Assembly (NCBI RefSeq): GCF_035271045.1
Contig: NZ_DATESC010000030.1
Location: forward strand, 186,001 to 250,000
Direction: 5' to 3'
Origin: Marinospirillum sp035271045
GTDB taxonomy: Bacteria; Pseudomonadota; Gammaproteobacteria; Pseudomonadales; Halomonadaceae
DNA length: 64,000 nucleotides
Below the pieces are notes generated by a model that saw only the letters and a list, made by a program, of their open reading frames with translations, made no database searches and had not been told where the DNA came from. Positions 25,610-34,904 of this stretch are shown in pieces (position 1 is the first letter of the stretch; the number at the start of each line of letters is the position of its first letter). The translations under genes and the position numbers were made by a program.

Positions 25610-27360
25610 TATTGTTTAGCCAAAGTATTGTTAATCATTCTGGGAGTAATAAAAATAAGTAATTCTACTTTCTTTTGCTCACTAAAGGTACGGCGAAATA
25701 ACCAGCCAATTAAAGGGATGTCACCCAATAAGGGTGTTTTAACTTCGCCTTCTAGTTTTTGTGAAGTGAATATACCACCAATGACAATAGTTTCTCCGTT
25801 ATTTACCAATACTTGAGTATCTACTGCGTTAGTGTTGATGGTTGGGCCAGCATTCGCTGTTTCTTCACCTTTGCTGTCATTGTTAACCTGTAGCGTTAAA
25901 AAAATTCGTCCATCATTGACTATTTGTGGTGTTACTTCTAAACGCAATTCAGCTTGGCGAAACTCGGTAGTACGTACCCCGTCTTTATCTATTGAAGTAT
26001 AAGGAATTTCTTCACCGGATCGAATCACTGCTTTGTTACGATTGGAGGTAATGACTCTAGGTTGAGAAATGACTTCACTACGATTTTCTGATTCTAATGC
26101 AGCTAACTCTAAATCAAGCAATAGATTATTAGAAATGAAACCAAAATTGAAGCCCGTTACAGGGTTAAAATCTAGGCTTGTACCTTGATTGCTGCTGAGC
26201 ATATTGGCATTAAGTAGATTGCCATTCGTATTGACTTGCGTTGTTTCAAATTGACTAGCACCCTTTGTAGGGCTGTTACGCATTCCCCAACGTATGCCTA
26301 GTTGCTCACCGACCCCTGTACTAGCAACCACAATTCTAGCTTCAATCATTACTTGATCGACAGGTACGTCAAGGATGTCGACAATATCTTTAATGCGCTC
26401 AACTTGTTCAGCAGTATCACGCACATACAAGGTATTGGTGCGATCATCGACTAATAAATGACCTTGGTCTGATAAAAAACGCTGCGTGTTTTGAATATTG
26501 ATTTCTTTTTGTTGTGCTTGCACTGGCTGCTGGTCGCCTAGAATAAACCCTTGTATCGCTTTGGCATCAGAGTAACTAATTTTAATAAAGGCTTCTTCTA
26601 AAGGGCGTGTATTGAGTAGTTGTAAAGTTGATTTTTGTTGCTGCTCTAAGCGAATCAATTTTTCAACGGGCGCAACCAATAATACGTTACCTTGTTGGCG
26701 GCTAGCCAATCCTTGGGAAGCAAGCAAAATAGCTAAAGCTTGATCGGAAGGAATGCTATCAAGGTGCAATGTAGCATTGCCGGTAATGCTGTCGTCAGTC
26801 ATTAAATTTAAGCCCAAGAATGCGGCAAGTTCAGCCAGCAGGCTACGCAATGGAATGTCGTGGTAGTTTAACGAAATCAGTTCGCCTGTGTAGCGTTCAT
26901 CCTCATTAGGCTGAGTATCAACTGTTGTTTGCTGCCTCAATTTATTGGCTATTTCAATCTGCAACTGCTGACCGTTAGTATTTAGCTGGTAGCTAAATTC
27001 ACCGTTTATTTGCATGATTAATTCAGCCATTGTGCCCGTTTGAAGAAGCTCCAGTTGCTTAACTTGAGTCGCAAAGTCGCTGCTGTCATACAAATTAATT
27101 AAGTTGTGATTAATGTTGGTGGCTGCAAACTTTAAGTGTAAGCCGTTGGCAAGTTGTTTTGTATTAGGCAACGTGGGAACAGTAGAAAAGTCGATAATAA
27201 TTAAAGCATTGCCTTGTGGCGTAAGCCGAAAGTCGATACCAATAAGTTGAGTGCTATTAGTTAGCGTACTATTAGCCCATGCAATGAACGGCATAAAAAC
27301 GCCAATTAAGAGCAGCGTTACTAGCCAATATTGAGTGTGAGTGTGTAAGTTAGCAGTCAT
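25609..27360 (-). CDS. pilQ: Type IV pilus secretin PilQ
   Basis: Outer-membrane channel for the type IV pilus. After a signal peptide (about 1-29) come one AMIN-like domain (about 35-135), a secretin/TonB short N-terminal domain with LNYHDIPLRSLLAELAAFLGLN (about 163-184), an N1 domain, and the secretin core with VPVDQVMIEARIV, VISQPRVITSNRNKAVIRSGEEIPY and a conserved C-terminal PLLGDIPLIGWLFR. At 583 aa it is shorter than the roughly 700-aa PilQ of Pseudomonas, apparently for lack of a second AMIN domain. Confidence 0.94.
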   Translation of the reverse strand: MTANLHTHTQYWLVTLLLIGVFMPFIAWANSTLTNSTQLIGIDFRLTPQGNALIIIDFSTVPTLPNTKQLANGLHLKFAATNINHNLINLYDSSDFATQVKQLELLQTGTMAELIMQINGEFSYQLNTNGQQLQIEIANKLRQQTTVDTQPNEDERYTGELISLNYHDIPLRSLLAELAAFLGLNLMTDDSITGNATLHLDSIPSDQALAILLASQGLASRQQGNVLLVAPVEKLIRLEQQQKSTLQLLNTRPLEEAFIKISYSDAKAIQGFILGDQQPVQAQQKEINIQNTQRFLSDQGHLLVDDRTNTLYVRDTAEQVERIKDIVDILDVPVDQVMIEARIVVASTGVGEQLGIRWGMRNSPTKGASQFETTQVNTNGNLLNANMLSSNQGTSLDFNPVTGFNFGFISNNLLLDLELAALESENRSEVISQPRVITSNRNKAVIRSGEEIPYTSIDKDGVRTTEFRQAELRLEVTPQIVNDGRIFLTLQVNNDSKGEETANAGPTINTNAVDTQVLVNNGETIVIGGIFTSQKLEGEVKTPLLGDIPLIGWLFRRTFSEQKKVELLIFITPRMINNTLAKQ

Positions 27361-27366
27361 AAAATC

Positions 27367-27864
27367 CTACCTAGATAGATTAATGATGTGTTTCCTTTCC
27401 TGCCATTCAGAACCTGAAGAAATGATTTCAACAAGCGTTATGCTTTCTTTATCTAAATGCACGATGGTGCCGTGGTTTTTACCCATGCGGTCGCCTTTTA
27501 CAACCGTAACCAGCTGTTTATCTGGCGTGATAATGAATGCGCGTAGACTTTTACCTCGCTGCATACTGCCGCGAAAAGAAAGTTGTGCAACGTCCCATTG
27601 TTCTAAAACCGTGAGTGGACGGTTTAAATTTGGAACTGAAAGTTTAAGATTGTTGATGCTGTTGTTGACTGGTAAAAAAGGGTCTCTTGCTGGTAAATAG
27701 GTATCGGTTATTTTTAGGATCTTGGGAAGATGGGGCAGCGCCTCTATTTCGCCTTGCGGTTTAATCCGTAACCCAGCCAATTGCGCTTCAATTGCTTGGG
27801 TTGCTGCTGAATCACTACAAGCTATTAGGAGTAGCAAGAATGGCGATAATAAAAATCGGTACAT
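27367..27864 (-). CDS. pilP: Type IV pilus inner-membrane lipoprotein PilP
   Basis: 165 aa, with a lipoprotein signal and lipobox LIAC (lipidated cysteine about residue 16). A disordered stretch (about 20-65) precedes a small beta domain (FRGSMQRGKSLRAFIITPDKQLVTVVKGDRMGKNHG) that docks onto the PilQ N-domains. Six bases separate it from pilQ. The family assignment rests on both sequence and position. Confidence 0.92.
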   Translation of the reverse strand: MYRFLLSPFLLLLIACSDSAATQAIEAQLAGLRIKPQGEIEALPHLPKILKITDTYLPARDPFLPVNNSINNLKLSVPNLNRPLTVLEQWDVAQLSFRGSMQRGKSLRAFIITPDKQLVTVVKGDRMGKNHGTIVHLDKESITLVEIISSGSEWQERKHIINLSR

Positions 27865-27888
27865 TATTATTTATTTCCTTATTATTTA

Positions 27889-28572
27889 TTATTGATTCCC
27901 TTCTGCCATGCTAAGTGATGCGTTGTAACGGTAGGTTTGTGCTTCAATTTCTAAGATTAATAATTGATCTGAAGCTAAAAGGTTGGGGTCGGTTTTATCG
28001 GGTATCAGACTAAAATTGTGCAGTGTGACAATTCGATCAAAACGACTAATACCAGCCATGAAATGGGTTAAACGATGGAAATCGCCTCGCACTTTCATTT
28101 CAAAGGGCAGTCGAGTATAAAAATTGTGTACTTCAGGTTTTTTTAAATTAACCGCAAGAACTTCAAGGTGTTGCTGCGTTGCCTGTTGCTGTATGTTATC
28201 TAGCAGATGGGGGACTTCATTCTCACTGGGTAAAAAAGCCAGCAAACGGGTAAAAGTTGCTTCCATTTGCTGCATCTGTTGTTGATAGGCGATTAAATTG
28301 GCGGCCTGAAAAGAGCGCTGTTGATAATGTGCCAAAAAGCTTTGCTGTTCTTTTTGTGCGCTGCTTAAAGCTTCTTGATAGCGGCTAAGCAACAGCCAGT
28401 GGCTAATAAAAACAACGCTACTGATGAGCAGCAATAGTGACAGTATTTTAACTAAACTCGGCCATTGCCCTGCATTAACTAGGTCTAGGTCATCTTGTTT
28501 TAATCGTTTAATAGCGCCTAACTCACCTTTAAACCACTCTTTTATTCTGATTATCGCCACGTTTAACATCAT
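27889..28572 (-). CDS. pilO: Type IV pilus alignment protein PilO
   Basis: 227 aa. A single membrane helix (about 43-64, LVKILSLLLLISSVVFISHWLL) is followed by a periplasmic coiled coil and a ferredoxin-like domain, which pairs with PilN. The fragments FLPSENEVPHLLDNI and LPFEMKVRGDFHRLTHFMAGISRFDRIVTLHN are typical. ATGA-type overlap with pilN shows coupled translation. Confidence 0.93.
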   Translation of the reverse strand: MMLNVAIIRIKEWFKGELGAIKRLKQDDLDLVNAGQWPSLVKILSLLLLISSVVFISHWLLLSRYQEALSSAQKEQQSFLAHYQQRSFQAANLIAYQQQMQQMEATFTRLLAFLPSENEVPHLLDNIQQQATQQHLEVLAVNLKKPEVHNFYTRLPFEMKVRGDFHRLTHFMAGISRFDRIVTLHNFSLIPDKTDPNLLASDQLLILEIEAQTYRYNASLSMAEGNQ

Positions 28573-29108
28573 GGTATTAACGCCTGTAAAGGAATCAGTA
28601 AATCAAAATGCGTTAAGCGAGTTTTATCATTGTTGGTCATGCTGCGTAGAATGGGTTCACCGTAGCGTGATTGGGTTTTTAAATCGCGCATCCAAGCAGC
28701 AATGGCTTGTGGTGTATTGGCTTGCCCTTTGAGTAATAACGCTGTTTCTGTTCGTTTGAGTTCAGTTAAAAAAACACCCTCATTAATGCTGCTGGCAAGT
28801 TGTTGCATTAGCTCAACAGCGATAGCACGCTTATTTTGTAGTTGCTGAATAATGGTTATCCGTTTTAGGAGCTGCTGGTGTTGTTCGCGCAGATTGGCGA
28901 CAGTGTTAATTTCAAGCTCAAGCTGGGCTAGGTGCTGCTGTATAAGCTGATTTTCTTTTTGAATATTGGTGATTAAGCTTGTGGTGTTGTGCCATAGCAA
29001 TAGGCTGATTAATAAGCCAAACATTAACGCAGCAAGGCTTAATTGTGTAAAGCTTCGTTGTTGTTTTTGGCGGTTTGCTTCACGCCAAGGTCGTAGATTA
29101 ATAGTCAT
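28569..29108 (-). CDS. pilN: Type IV pilus alignment protein PilN
   Basis: About 179 aa. Cytoplasmic MTINLRPWREANR (the INLLPWR-type motif that binds PilM) is followed by a membrane helix (about 20-42) and a periplasmic coiled coil plus fold paired with PilO. The ATG at 29108 overlaps the pilM stop and has GAGGG upstream; a TTG two codons earlier is less likely. Confidence 0.93.
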   Translation of the reverse strand: MTINLRPWREANRQKQQRSFTQLSLAALMFGLLISLLLWHNTTSLITNIQKENQLIQQHLAQLELEINTVANLREQHQQLLKRITIIQQLQNKRAIAVELMQQLASSINEGVFLTELKRTETALLLKGQANTPQAIAAWMRDLKTQSRYGEPILRSMTNNDKTRLTHFDLLIPLQALIP

Positions 29109-30184
29109 ACCCAAACCCTCATGGCGAGTCCACAGGCAATCATCATGGCGGGTGCATCTTGAGCTAAAGCTTGTGCATTAACCTTGTCGCTTAACACCAT
29201 GTCGACAAAAGGATTGGCGATATAAGTAGGACAACCTAGCTGTTTTTGTAGCCGTTGAGGTAAATTTTCAATCGCTGAAGAACCCCCTGCAAGTATTAAA
29301 GAATCAATAGCTTGGTAGGGCATGGACGAGTAAAACAGCTGCAATTGCCGTTCTATTTGCTGAATAAGTGCTGCTTTAAAAGGTTTTAAAAGTGTTGTGC
29401 TATAGTCGGCGGGTAAGTCACCTTTTTTCTTAAAATAATCGGCTTCCTTGCCTGATAACCCGTAATATTGTTGAATGTTATCGGTCAGTTGTTTGCCCCC
29501 AAACATTTGTTCACGGCTGTAAATGATTTCGCCATCATGCAGCACATTAAGCGTTGACGTGTGAGCACCAATATCAGCAACAGCAACGATTTGGTTTGTT
29601 TGCTGCTTGGGTAATTTATTAATAATCAGCCCCAGCGAACGCTCCATTGCAAATTTTTCAACATCGGTTACTAGCGGCTCTAAACCAGCAGCGTCTAAAA
29701 TACAGTCTAATTGGTTGGTTACTTCTTTACGGCAGGCAACCAAAAGCACCGGCTGGTTTTCATCATTAAGGTTAAGTGGTCGTTGGCGCTGAAAATCAAT
29801 CGCCACCTCATTTAAAGGGTGAGGAATGTGCTGCTCTGCTTCAAGCATAATAAGCGCTTCCATTTCGTTGTCACTTAACGCTATGGGTAGGCTTAGCGTG
29901 CGAGTAATAACCGCTGCAGTAGGCACAGCAACAGCCGTACGTTGAGTGCTTGGCTGAGTTTTCTCGATCACGTGTTTAATACTGCGTGCAACGGATTGTT
30001 CATTTTTAATACGCCGATCAATAACAGCGCCTTCTTCTAAAAGTGCAACACCGTAACTAGCGACTTGTAATTTGTTACCATAAGGGTGGATTTCCAGCAA
30101 TTTAATGGCTGAACTCGTAATGTCGATACCGATAAGCGGCAACTTTTTAGAACTAAAGAAACTAAGCTTTGGCATTTTAAGCAT
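29105..30184 (-). CDS. pilM: Type IV pilus actin-like ATPase PilM
   Basis: 359 aa, FtsA/actin-like cytoplasmic protein that binds PilN and links the motor to the pilus machine. It has LIGIDITSSAIKLLEI at the N-terminus, VADIGAHTSTLNVL (phosphate-binding) and LAGGSSAIENLP. First gene of pilMNOPQ. A second ATG three codons in (30175) is an alternative start. Confidence 0.94.
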   Translation of the reverse strand: MLKMPKLSFFSSKKLPLIGIDITSSAIKLLEIHPYGNKLQVASYGVALLEEGAVIDRRIKNEQSVARSIKHVIEKTQPSTQRTAVAVPTAAVITRTLSLPIALSDNEMEALIMLEAEQHIPHPLNEVAIDFQRQRPLNLNDENQPVLLVACRKEVTNQLDCILDAAGLEPLVTDVEKFAMERSLGLIINKLPKQQTNQIVAVADIGAHTSTLNVLHDGEIIYSREQMFGGKQLTDNIQQYYGLSGKEADYFKKKGDLPADYSTTLLKPFKAALIQQIERQLQLFYSSMPYQAIDSLILAGGSSAIENLPQRLQKQLGCPTYIANPFVDMVLSDKVNAQALAQDAPAMMIACGLAMRVWV

Positions 30185-30498
30185 GGCAAAATTTTAATCC
30201 TCAGATAGTTAATTCAGCTCAGGTAATTAATTTAGCGTGATGTTTTTTTATGGCTGCCATTTTGTTGAGCCGATATTTATGAAATAGCTCTTTGTTGTAT
30301 AGGTTGATTTTTTGTGGCTATCTACTTTTTTTTGTATCGAAGAGTAAGTGCTTTAGCATTTCTTGGTTGCAGTTTTCTTTGACTACATTATAGAAATACT
30401 AAAAATTCGTGCTGGCCAGCCCTTTTCATAAGGTTTTGTGTCATTATCGGCGCTTAATTGCGAGTGGAATAAACCCAGTAATCATCACTAGGTAAGTT
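30185..30498. other. Divergent intergenic region pilM / ponA
   Basis: 314 AT-rich bases without a gene. A candidate ponA promoter (30367-30394) is the only site I can propose; promoter elements for pilM were not resolved. Confidence 0.6.
30367..30394 (+). promoter_or_regulatory. Candidate sigma-70 promoter for ponA
   Basis: TTGCAG (30367-30372) and TATAGA (30389-30394) are spaced by 16 bases, about 105 bases upstream of the ponA start. A fair match; not verified. Confidence 0.4.
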
Positions 30499-33060
30499 AT
30501 GCGTCTTTTCAAAAATATCCTGAAGTTTTTTTTCTGGCTTGGCCTTGCTGGAGCAGGTTTGGGTGGTCTGTGGGCTTTTGCGATTGTTGTATATTATTGG
30601 CCAAGTTTGCATGAAGAGGTCTCTCAGTTACAGGATATGGAATCCTTGCTAAGTGAGCAGCTAGAAGTGCCGATGCGCGTTTATACGGCCGATAATTTAT
30701 TAGTGGCAGAATTTGGTGAGCATCGTCGCACCCGAATTAATTATCAAGACATTCCTAAGCGTTACATTGATGCTTTATTAGCAGCAGAAGATACCAGCTT
30801 TTATGAACATCCAGGTGTTGATATTAAAGGCTTGGCACGTGCTGCTGTGCAGTTAGTTGATTCTGGGCGAATTCAATCGGGCGGCTCTACGATTACCATG
30901 CAGGTTACGCGCAACTACTTACTCACCCGTGACCGTACTTTTGCGCGTAAAATCCGTGAAATCCTTCTTTCTTTACGCCTTGAGCAACAACTAAGCAAAC
31001 AACAAATTTTAGAACTTTACGTTAACAAAATTTATTTGGGCAATCGTGCTTATGGCATCAGTGCTGCTGCTGAAGTTTATTATGGTAAACCATTAAAAGA
31101 CCTAAATTTGGCGCAATTAGCGATGATTGCTGGTTTGCCTAAAGCGCCTTCTGCTTATAATCCCATTGTTAACCCACGCCGTGCGTTAATTCGCCGTAAT
31201 TGGATTTTATCGCGGATGTATCACCTAAATTTATTAGACGATATTAGCTATGAAGCAGCCATTCGCGCCCCCGTTACTGCACGTTATTACCCGCCAGAGC
31301 AGGATATTGATGCCCCGTTTGTGGCAGAAAATGCACGCCAGTTTGCACTAGAAACGTTTGGCGATAAAGCTTATACACGTGGTTTAAAAGTCTACACTTC
31401 CATTATTAGCGAACAGCAGCTAGCGGCTAATCAAGCCATTAAAGACGGTTTGCTTAATTATGATAAACGGCGAGGTTGGCGCGGTGTAGAGCGTGAAGCG
31501 ATTCCATTGGTGGCACAGCAAGAAGCTTTGGAAGGTGATGCTTTGGCTGAAATAGAAGCTACTGAATCGGGTTTAGAGCAAGTGCAGCTTGCCTTGCAAG
31601 ATCCAGTAGCAAGAAAACTACAAGCACAATTAGGTAAAGATGTTAGCAATTGGTTAAAGGTATTAGCTAACACGCCTGTTTATGGTGATTTACAGCCTGC
31701 GATTGTGGTTGAAGCTGAATCTAAGCGTTTATTAGTATTAAAAAAAGGTGGCGAGCTAATTGAACTTACCCCAGCCGCTTGGGATTGGGCAGGGCGTTAT
31801 CATTCACCTTTTTGGAAAGATAGACACGCTTTAACCGGCAATCGCCTCGCTAAACAAGGTGATTTAATACGATTGCAGCGCAGCAGTGCAAATCAACAGC
31901 CTTGGCAATTAGCGCAATTACCGGCTTTAGAAGCCGCCTTAGTAGCGATGAAGACTGAAACTGGTGAAATTACTGCGATGGTGGGTGGTTTTGATTTTAA
32001 TCAAAGCCATTTTAACCGTGCCGATCAAGCAGCGCGTCAAGCAGGTTCTATTTTTAAACCTTTTGTATACATGGCCGCGTTGGAAAAAGGCTATACCCCA
32101 GCCACTATTATTAACGATGCGCCGGTGGTATTTGAAGATCAGCAGTTGGAAGATGCTTGGCGGCCACAAAACTCAACGGGTACTTTTTATGGGCCAACTC
32201 GCTTGCGTGAGGGTTTATACAAGTCGCGTAATCTAATTTCCATTCGTGTACTTAATTATATAGGTATTGGGCAAGCCATTGATTACATTAGTCGTTTTGG
32301 ATTTTCTGCTGACCGTATGCCGCGTAACTTATCTTTGGCGTTAGGCAGTGCTAACGTAACGCCCGTTGAAATGACCCGTGCTTATGCCATGTTGGCGAAT
32401 GGCGGTTATCCGGTAGAAGCGCACTTGGTAACACGCATTGAAAGCTTTGATGGTGAAGTGCTGTATCGCGCTGTTAAGCCTAAGGTTTGTCGTAACTGCC
32501 CAGCAGATCAACCCAATATTAATTTAGCTGGCGTTACTTATCCTTTGTCTAAGTCTGCTGTTGACGAACGTGCTGTTTACACCATGCATTCTATTTTGCG
32601 TGATGTGATTGATGACGGCACGGGCAGCCGTGCTAAAGCATTGGATCGTAGTGACATTCGTGGCAAAACAGGCACCACCAACGAGCTGCATGATGCTTGG
32701 TTTTCGGGTTTTAACAGCGATTTGGTTACGACTGTTTGGGCAGGCTTCGATCAACCCTCTAGCACGGGCGAATATGGCGCTAACCTAGCTTTGCCAATGT
32801 GGATAAAGTTTATGGAAGTGGCGTTAAAAAATAAGCCCGAAAGTGCGATGGCACGTCCTGAAGGTTTGGTAACAGTACGGATTGATCCAACCAATGGCTT
32901 ATTAGCTAGTCCGGGCCAACAAAATGCCATGTTTGAAACTTTCTACCGTGAACGTGTTCCAGAAGATTACTCTTTTGATAACCTATTGCAAAATAATTTT
33001 GAAGAAGAAGGTGAGCTAACAACGCCTAACAACGCCCCACCGCCAGAAGCGTTGTTTTAA
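30499..33060 (+). CDS. mrcA: Penicillin-binding protein 1A, bifunctional class A
   Basis: 853 aa inner-membrane peptidoglycan synthase, also called ponA. One N-terminal membrane helix (about 8-30), a GT51 glycosyltransferase domain with EDTSFYEHPGVD and GGSTITMQ, an OB-like insert (about 315-480), then the transpeptidase with GSIFKPF (catalytic Ser), SRN and GKTGTTNE. All catalytic motifs are intact. An AGGT ribosome site precedes the ATG. Divergence from pilM is conserved among gammaproteobacteria. Confidence 0.96.
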   Translation: MRLFKNILKFFFWLGLAGAGLGGLWAFAIVVYYWPSLHEEVSQLQDMESLLSEQLEVPMRVYTADNLLVAEFGEHRRTRINYQDIPKRYIDALLAAEDTSFYEHPGVDIKGLARAAVQLVDSGRIQSGGSTITMQVTRNYLLTRDRTFARKIREILLSLRLEQQLSKQQILELYVNKIYLGNRAYGISAAAEVYYGKPLKDLNLAQLAMIAGLPKAPSAYNPIVNPRRALIRRNWILSRMYHLNLLDDISYEAAIRAPVTARYYPPEQDIDAPFVAENARQFALETFGDKAYTRGLKVYTSIISEQQLAANQAIKDGLLNYDKRRGWRGVEREAIPLVAQQEALEGDALAEIEATESGLEQVQLALQDPVARKLQAQLGKDVSNWLKVLANTPVYGDLQPAIVVEAESKRLLVLKKGGELIELTPAAWDWAGRYHSPFWKDRHALTGNRLAKQGDLIRLQRSSANQQPWQLAQLPALEAALVAMKTETGEITAMVGGFDFNQSHFNRADQAARQAGSIFKPFVYMAALEKGYTPATIINDAPVVFEDQQLEDAWRPQNSTGTFYGPTRLREGLYKSRNLISIRVLNYIGIGQAIDYISRFGFSADRMPRNLSLALGSANVTPVEMTRAYAMLANGGYPVEAHLVTRIESFDGEVLYRAVKPKVCRNCPADQPNINLAGVTYPLSKSAVDERAVYTMHSILRDVIDDGTGSRAKALDRSDIRGKTGTTNELHDAWFSGFNSDLVTTVWAGFDQPSSTGEYGANLALPMWIKFMEVALKNKPESAMARPEGLVTVRIDPTNGLLASPGQQNAMFETFYRERVPEDYSFDNLLQNNFEEEGELTTPNNAPPPEALF

Positions 33061-33093
33061 ACATAAGAAAATTAGCTAGATAGGTGGTTAAAA

Positions 33094-33126
33094 GTGATTA
33101 ATGTTAAATTCATTAAGGTTAATCAC
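33094..33126. terminator. Weak stem-loop between convergent mrcA and ABC ATPase genes
   Basis: An 8-bp AT-rich stem GTGATTAA / TTAATCAC with a 17-base loop. Neither side has a clear T-run, so termination is only a possibility. Confidence 0.25.
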
Positions 33127-33137
33127 ACAGCCAATCT

Positions 33138-33932
33138 TCAGCTTAATAAAAGCGCATCGTCGGTTACTTCTTCGCCTCTTACCTGCTCAAACATGGCGAG
33201 CAAGTCGGTTATTTGCATACCTTTACGTTCTTCGCCGGCAACATCTAAAACCACTTTGCCTTGGTGCAACATTAGAGTGCGATCGCCGATGTCTAAGGCT
33301 TGGCGCATACTGTGAGTCACCATCATAGTGGTAAGATTTTTCTCGGTGACTAACGTATTGGTAAGCTCCAATACAAAGTTGGCAGTGCGGGGGTCAAGTG
33401 CTGCAGTGTGTTCGTCTAGCAATAAAATACGTGAAGGTTGTAAAGAAGCCATCAACAAGCTAACGGCTTGGCGTTGTCCACCCGAAAGCAGCCCAATACG
33501 GTCGGTTAAGCGGTTTTCTAAACCTAAGTTTAAACGGGCTAACTGTTCACGGTAGTAATCTTTTTGTGACGCTTTAACTGCCCAGCTTAAACCACGGCAA
33601 TTGCCCCTTTGTTGGGCTAAAGCCATGTTTTCTTCAATGGTTAAGTCTTCACAAGTACCCGCCATTGGGTCTTGAAAAACCCGTGCTACTAAGCTAGCGC
33701 GTTTCCAAACAGGCTGATTAGCCACTTCAACTTCATCAATTAGAATACTGCCACTATCAACGTCTAAATCACCTGAAACTGCATTTAAAAAAGTCGATTT
33801 GCCCGCACCATTCGTGCCAATCACAGTAACAAATTGACCGGAAGGAATGGCGACAGACAAGCCTTGTAAAGCGCGGGTTTCAATGGGCGTACCTGCATTA
33901 AAAGTAATCGTAAGGTTAGATGCCTGCAACAT
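33138..33932 (-). CDS. ABC transporter ATP-binding protein (TrpXYZ-like family)
   Basis: 264 aa with Walker A GTNGAGKST, signature LSGGQRQ and Walker B RILLLDEHTAALD; the glutamate after the Walker B aspartate is followed by H instead of the usual P. Works with the permease and binding protein just upstream. This family of importers has members for tryptophan/tyrosine and other small ligands; the substrate cannot be told from the sequence. Confidence 0.9.
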   Translation of the reverse strand: MLQASNLTITFNAGTPIETRALQGLSVAIPSGQFVTVIGTNGAGKSTFLNAVSGDLDVDSGSILIDEVEVANQPVWKRASLVARVFQDPMAGTCEDLTIEENMALAQQRGNCRGLSWAVKASQKDYYREQLARLNLGLENRLTDRIGLLSGGQRQAVSLLMASLQPSRILLLDEHTAALDPRTANFVLELTNTLVTEKNLTTMMVTHSMRQALDIGDRTLMLHQGKVVLDVAGEERKGMQITDLLAMFEQVRGEEVTDDALLLS

Positions 33933-33946
33933 AATTAAAATCTCTT

Positions 33947-34837
33947 TTAAAGTCTTTTAGCGCGGCTAAAACGCTTTTTAATCAGGGGAATAACCAAGGC
34001 AAATACAACCAGCAACGCAGTCACTAGATTAAGGTCTTGCGCTTGCAAACCAATAAAATCGCTATTTAAAGCTAGGGCAATAAAGAAGCGGTAAACCACA
34101 GCGCCAATAATCACAGCTAGGGTTAACAAATACATTTTACGCGCCGGTAAAATACTCTCGCCAACAATCACTGCGGCTAAGCCAATAACAATGGTACCAA
34201 TGCCCATTGAAATATCTGCACCACCTTGCGTTTGTGCAAACAACGCACCCGCCAGCGCGACTAAACCATTAGAAATCGCCATACCTAGAATAATCATTGC
34301 GCCGGTGTTCACGCCCTGAGCACGTGCCATGCGTGGATTAGAACCTGTGGCACGAATCGACAATCCTTGCTGGGTTGCAAAGTAGGCATCTAACAGCAGC
34401 TTAGCAATAATCACCACTAGAATTAAAATTAGCGGACGCATGATGTAATCTTCAATCCAGCTGACTTCTAAAATACTAAAAACTGTAGGCTCCATAATTA
34501 AAGGTACGTTAGGGCGACCCATAATTCTAAGGTTAATGGAGTAAAGGGCTATCATCATTAGGATACTGGCTAGCAGATCCATGATTTTCAAATGCACGTT
34601 TAATAAAGCCGTTAATACACCGGCTAATGCGCCAGCTAACATAGCCAAAAAGGTAGCTAAAAAAGGATCCATACCACTGGCTATTAGAACCGCACCAACA
34701 GCACCACCTAAAGGAAAGCTGCCATCAACGGTTAAATCGGGGAACTTTAATAAGCGAAAGGATATAAAAACACCCAGTGCCACTAGACCAAAAATAAGAC
34801 CAATTTCTAGTGCACCAAACATTGAAAACAAAGACAT
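33947..34837 (-). CDS. ABC transporter permease (TrpXYZ-like family)
   Basis: 296 aa, about eight to nine hydrophobic helices. The start MFGALEIGLIFGLVALGVFISFRLLKFPDLTVDGSFPLGGAV and the RATGSNPRMARAQGVNTG loop (coupling-helix region) are characteristic of the branched-chain-type permease clade used with PF04392 binding proteins. It is separated from the binding-protein gene by a strong hairpin and from the ATPase gene by 14 bases. Confidence 0.9.
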   Translation of the reverse strand: MSLFSMFGALEIGLIFGLVALGVFISFRLLKFPDLTVDGSFPLGGAVGAVLIASGMDPFLATFLAMLAGALAGVLTALLNVHLKIMDLLASILMMIALYSINLRIMGRPNVPLIMEPTVFSILEVSWIEDYIMRPLILILVVIIAKLLLDAYFATQQGLSIRATGSNPRMARAQGVNTGAMIILGMAISNGLVALAGALFAQTQGGADISMGIGTIVIGLAAVIVGESILPARKMYLLTLAVIIGAVVYRFFIALALNSDFIGLQAQDLNLVTALLVVFALVIPLIKKRFSRAKRL

Positions 34838-34862
34838 GAGTTAAACCCAAGGGGTGATTAAA

Positions 34863-34895
34863 ACCTACCAAGTCTGTATTTAAAACTTGGTAGGT
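34863..34895 (-). promoter_or_regulatory. Strong intercistronic hairpin after binding-protein gene
   Basis: A perfect 11-bp stem ACCTACCAAGT / ACTTGGTAGGT with an 11-base loop, followed by TTTTAA on the minus strand. It should attenuate readthrough or protect the upstream message, raising binding protein over permease. Confidence 0.75.
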
Positions 34896-34904
34896 AGATT
34901 TAAA

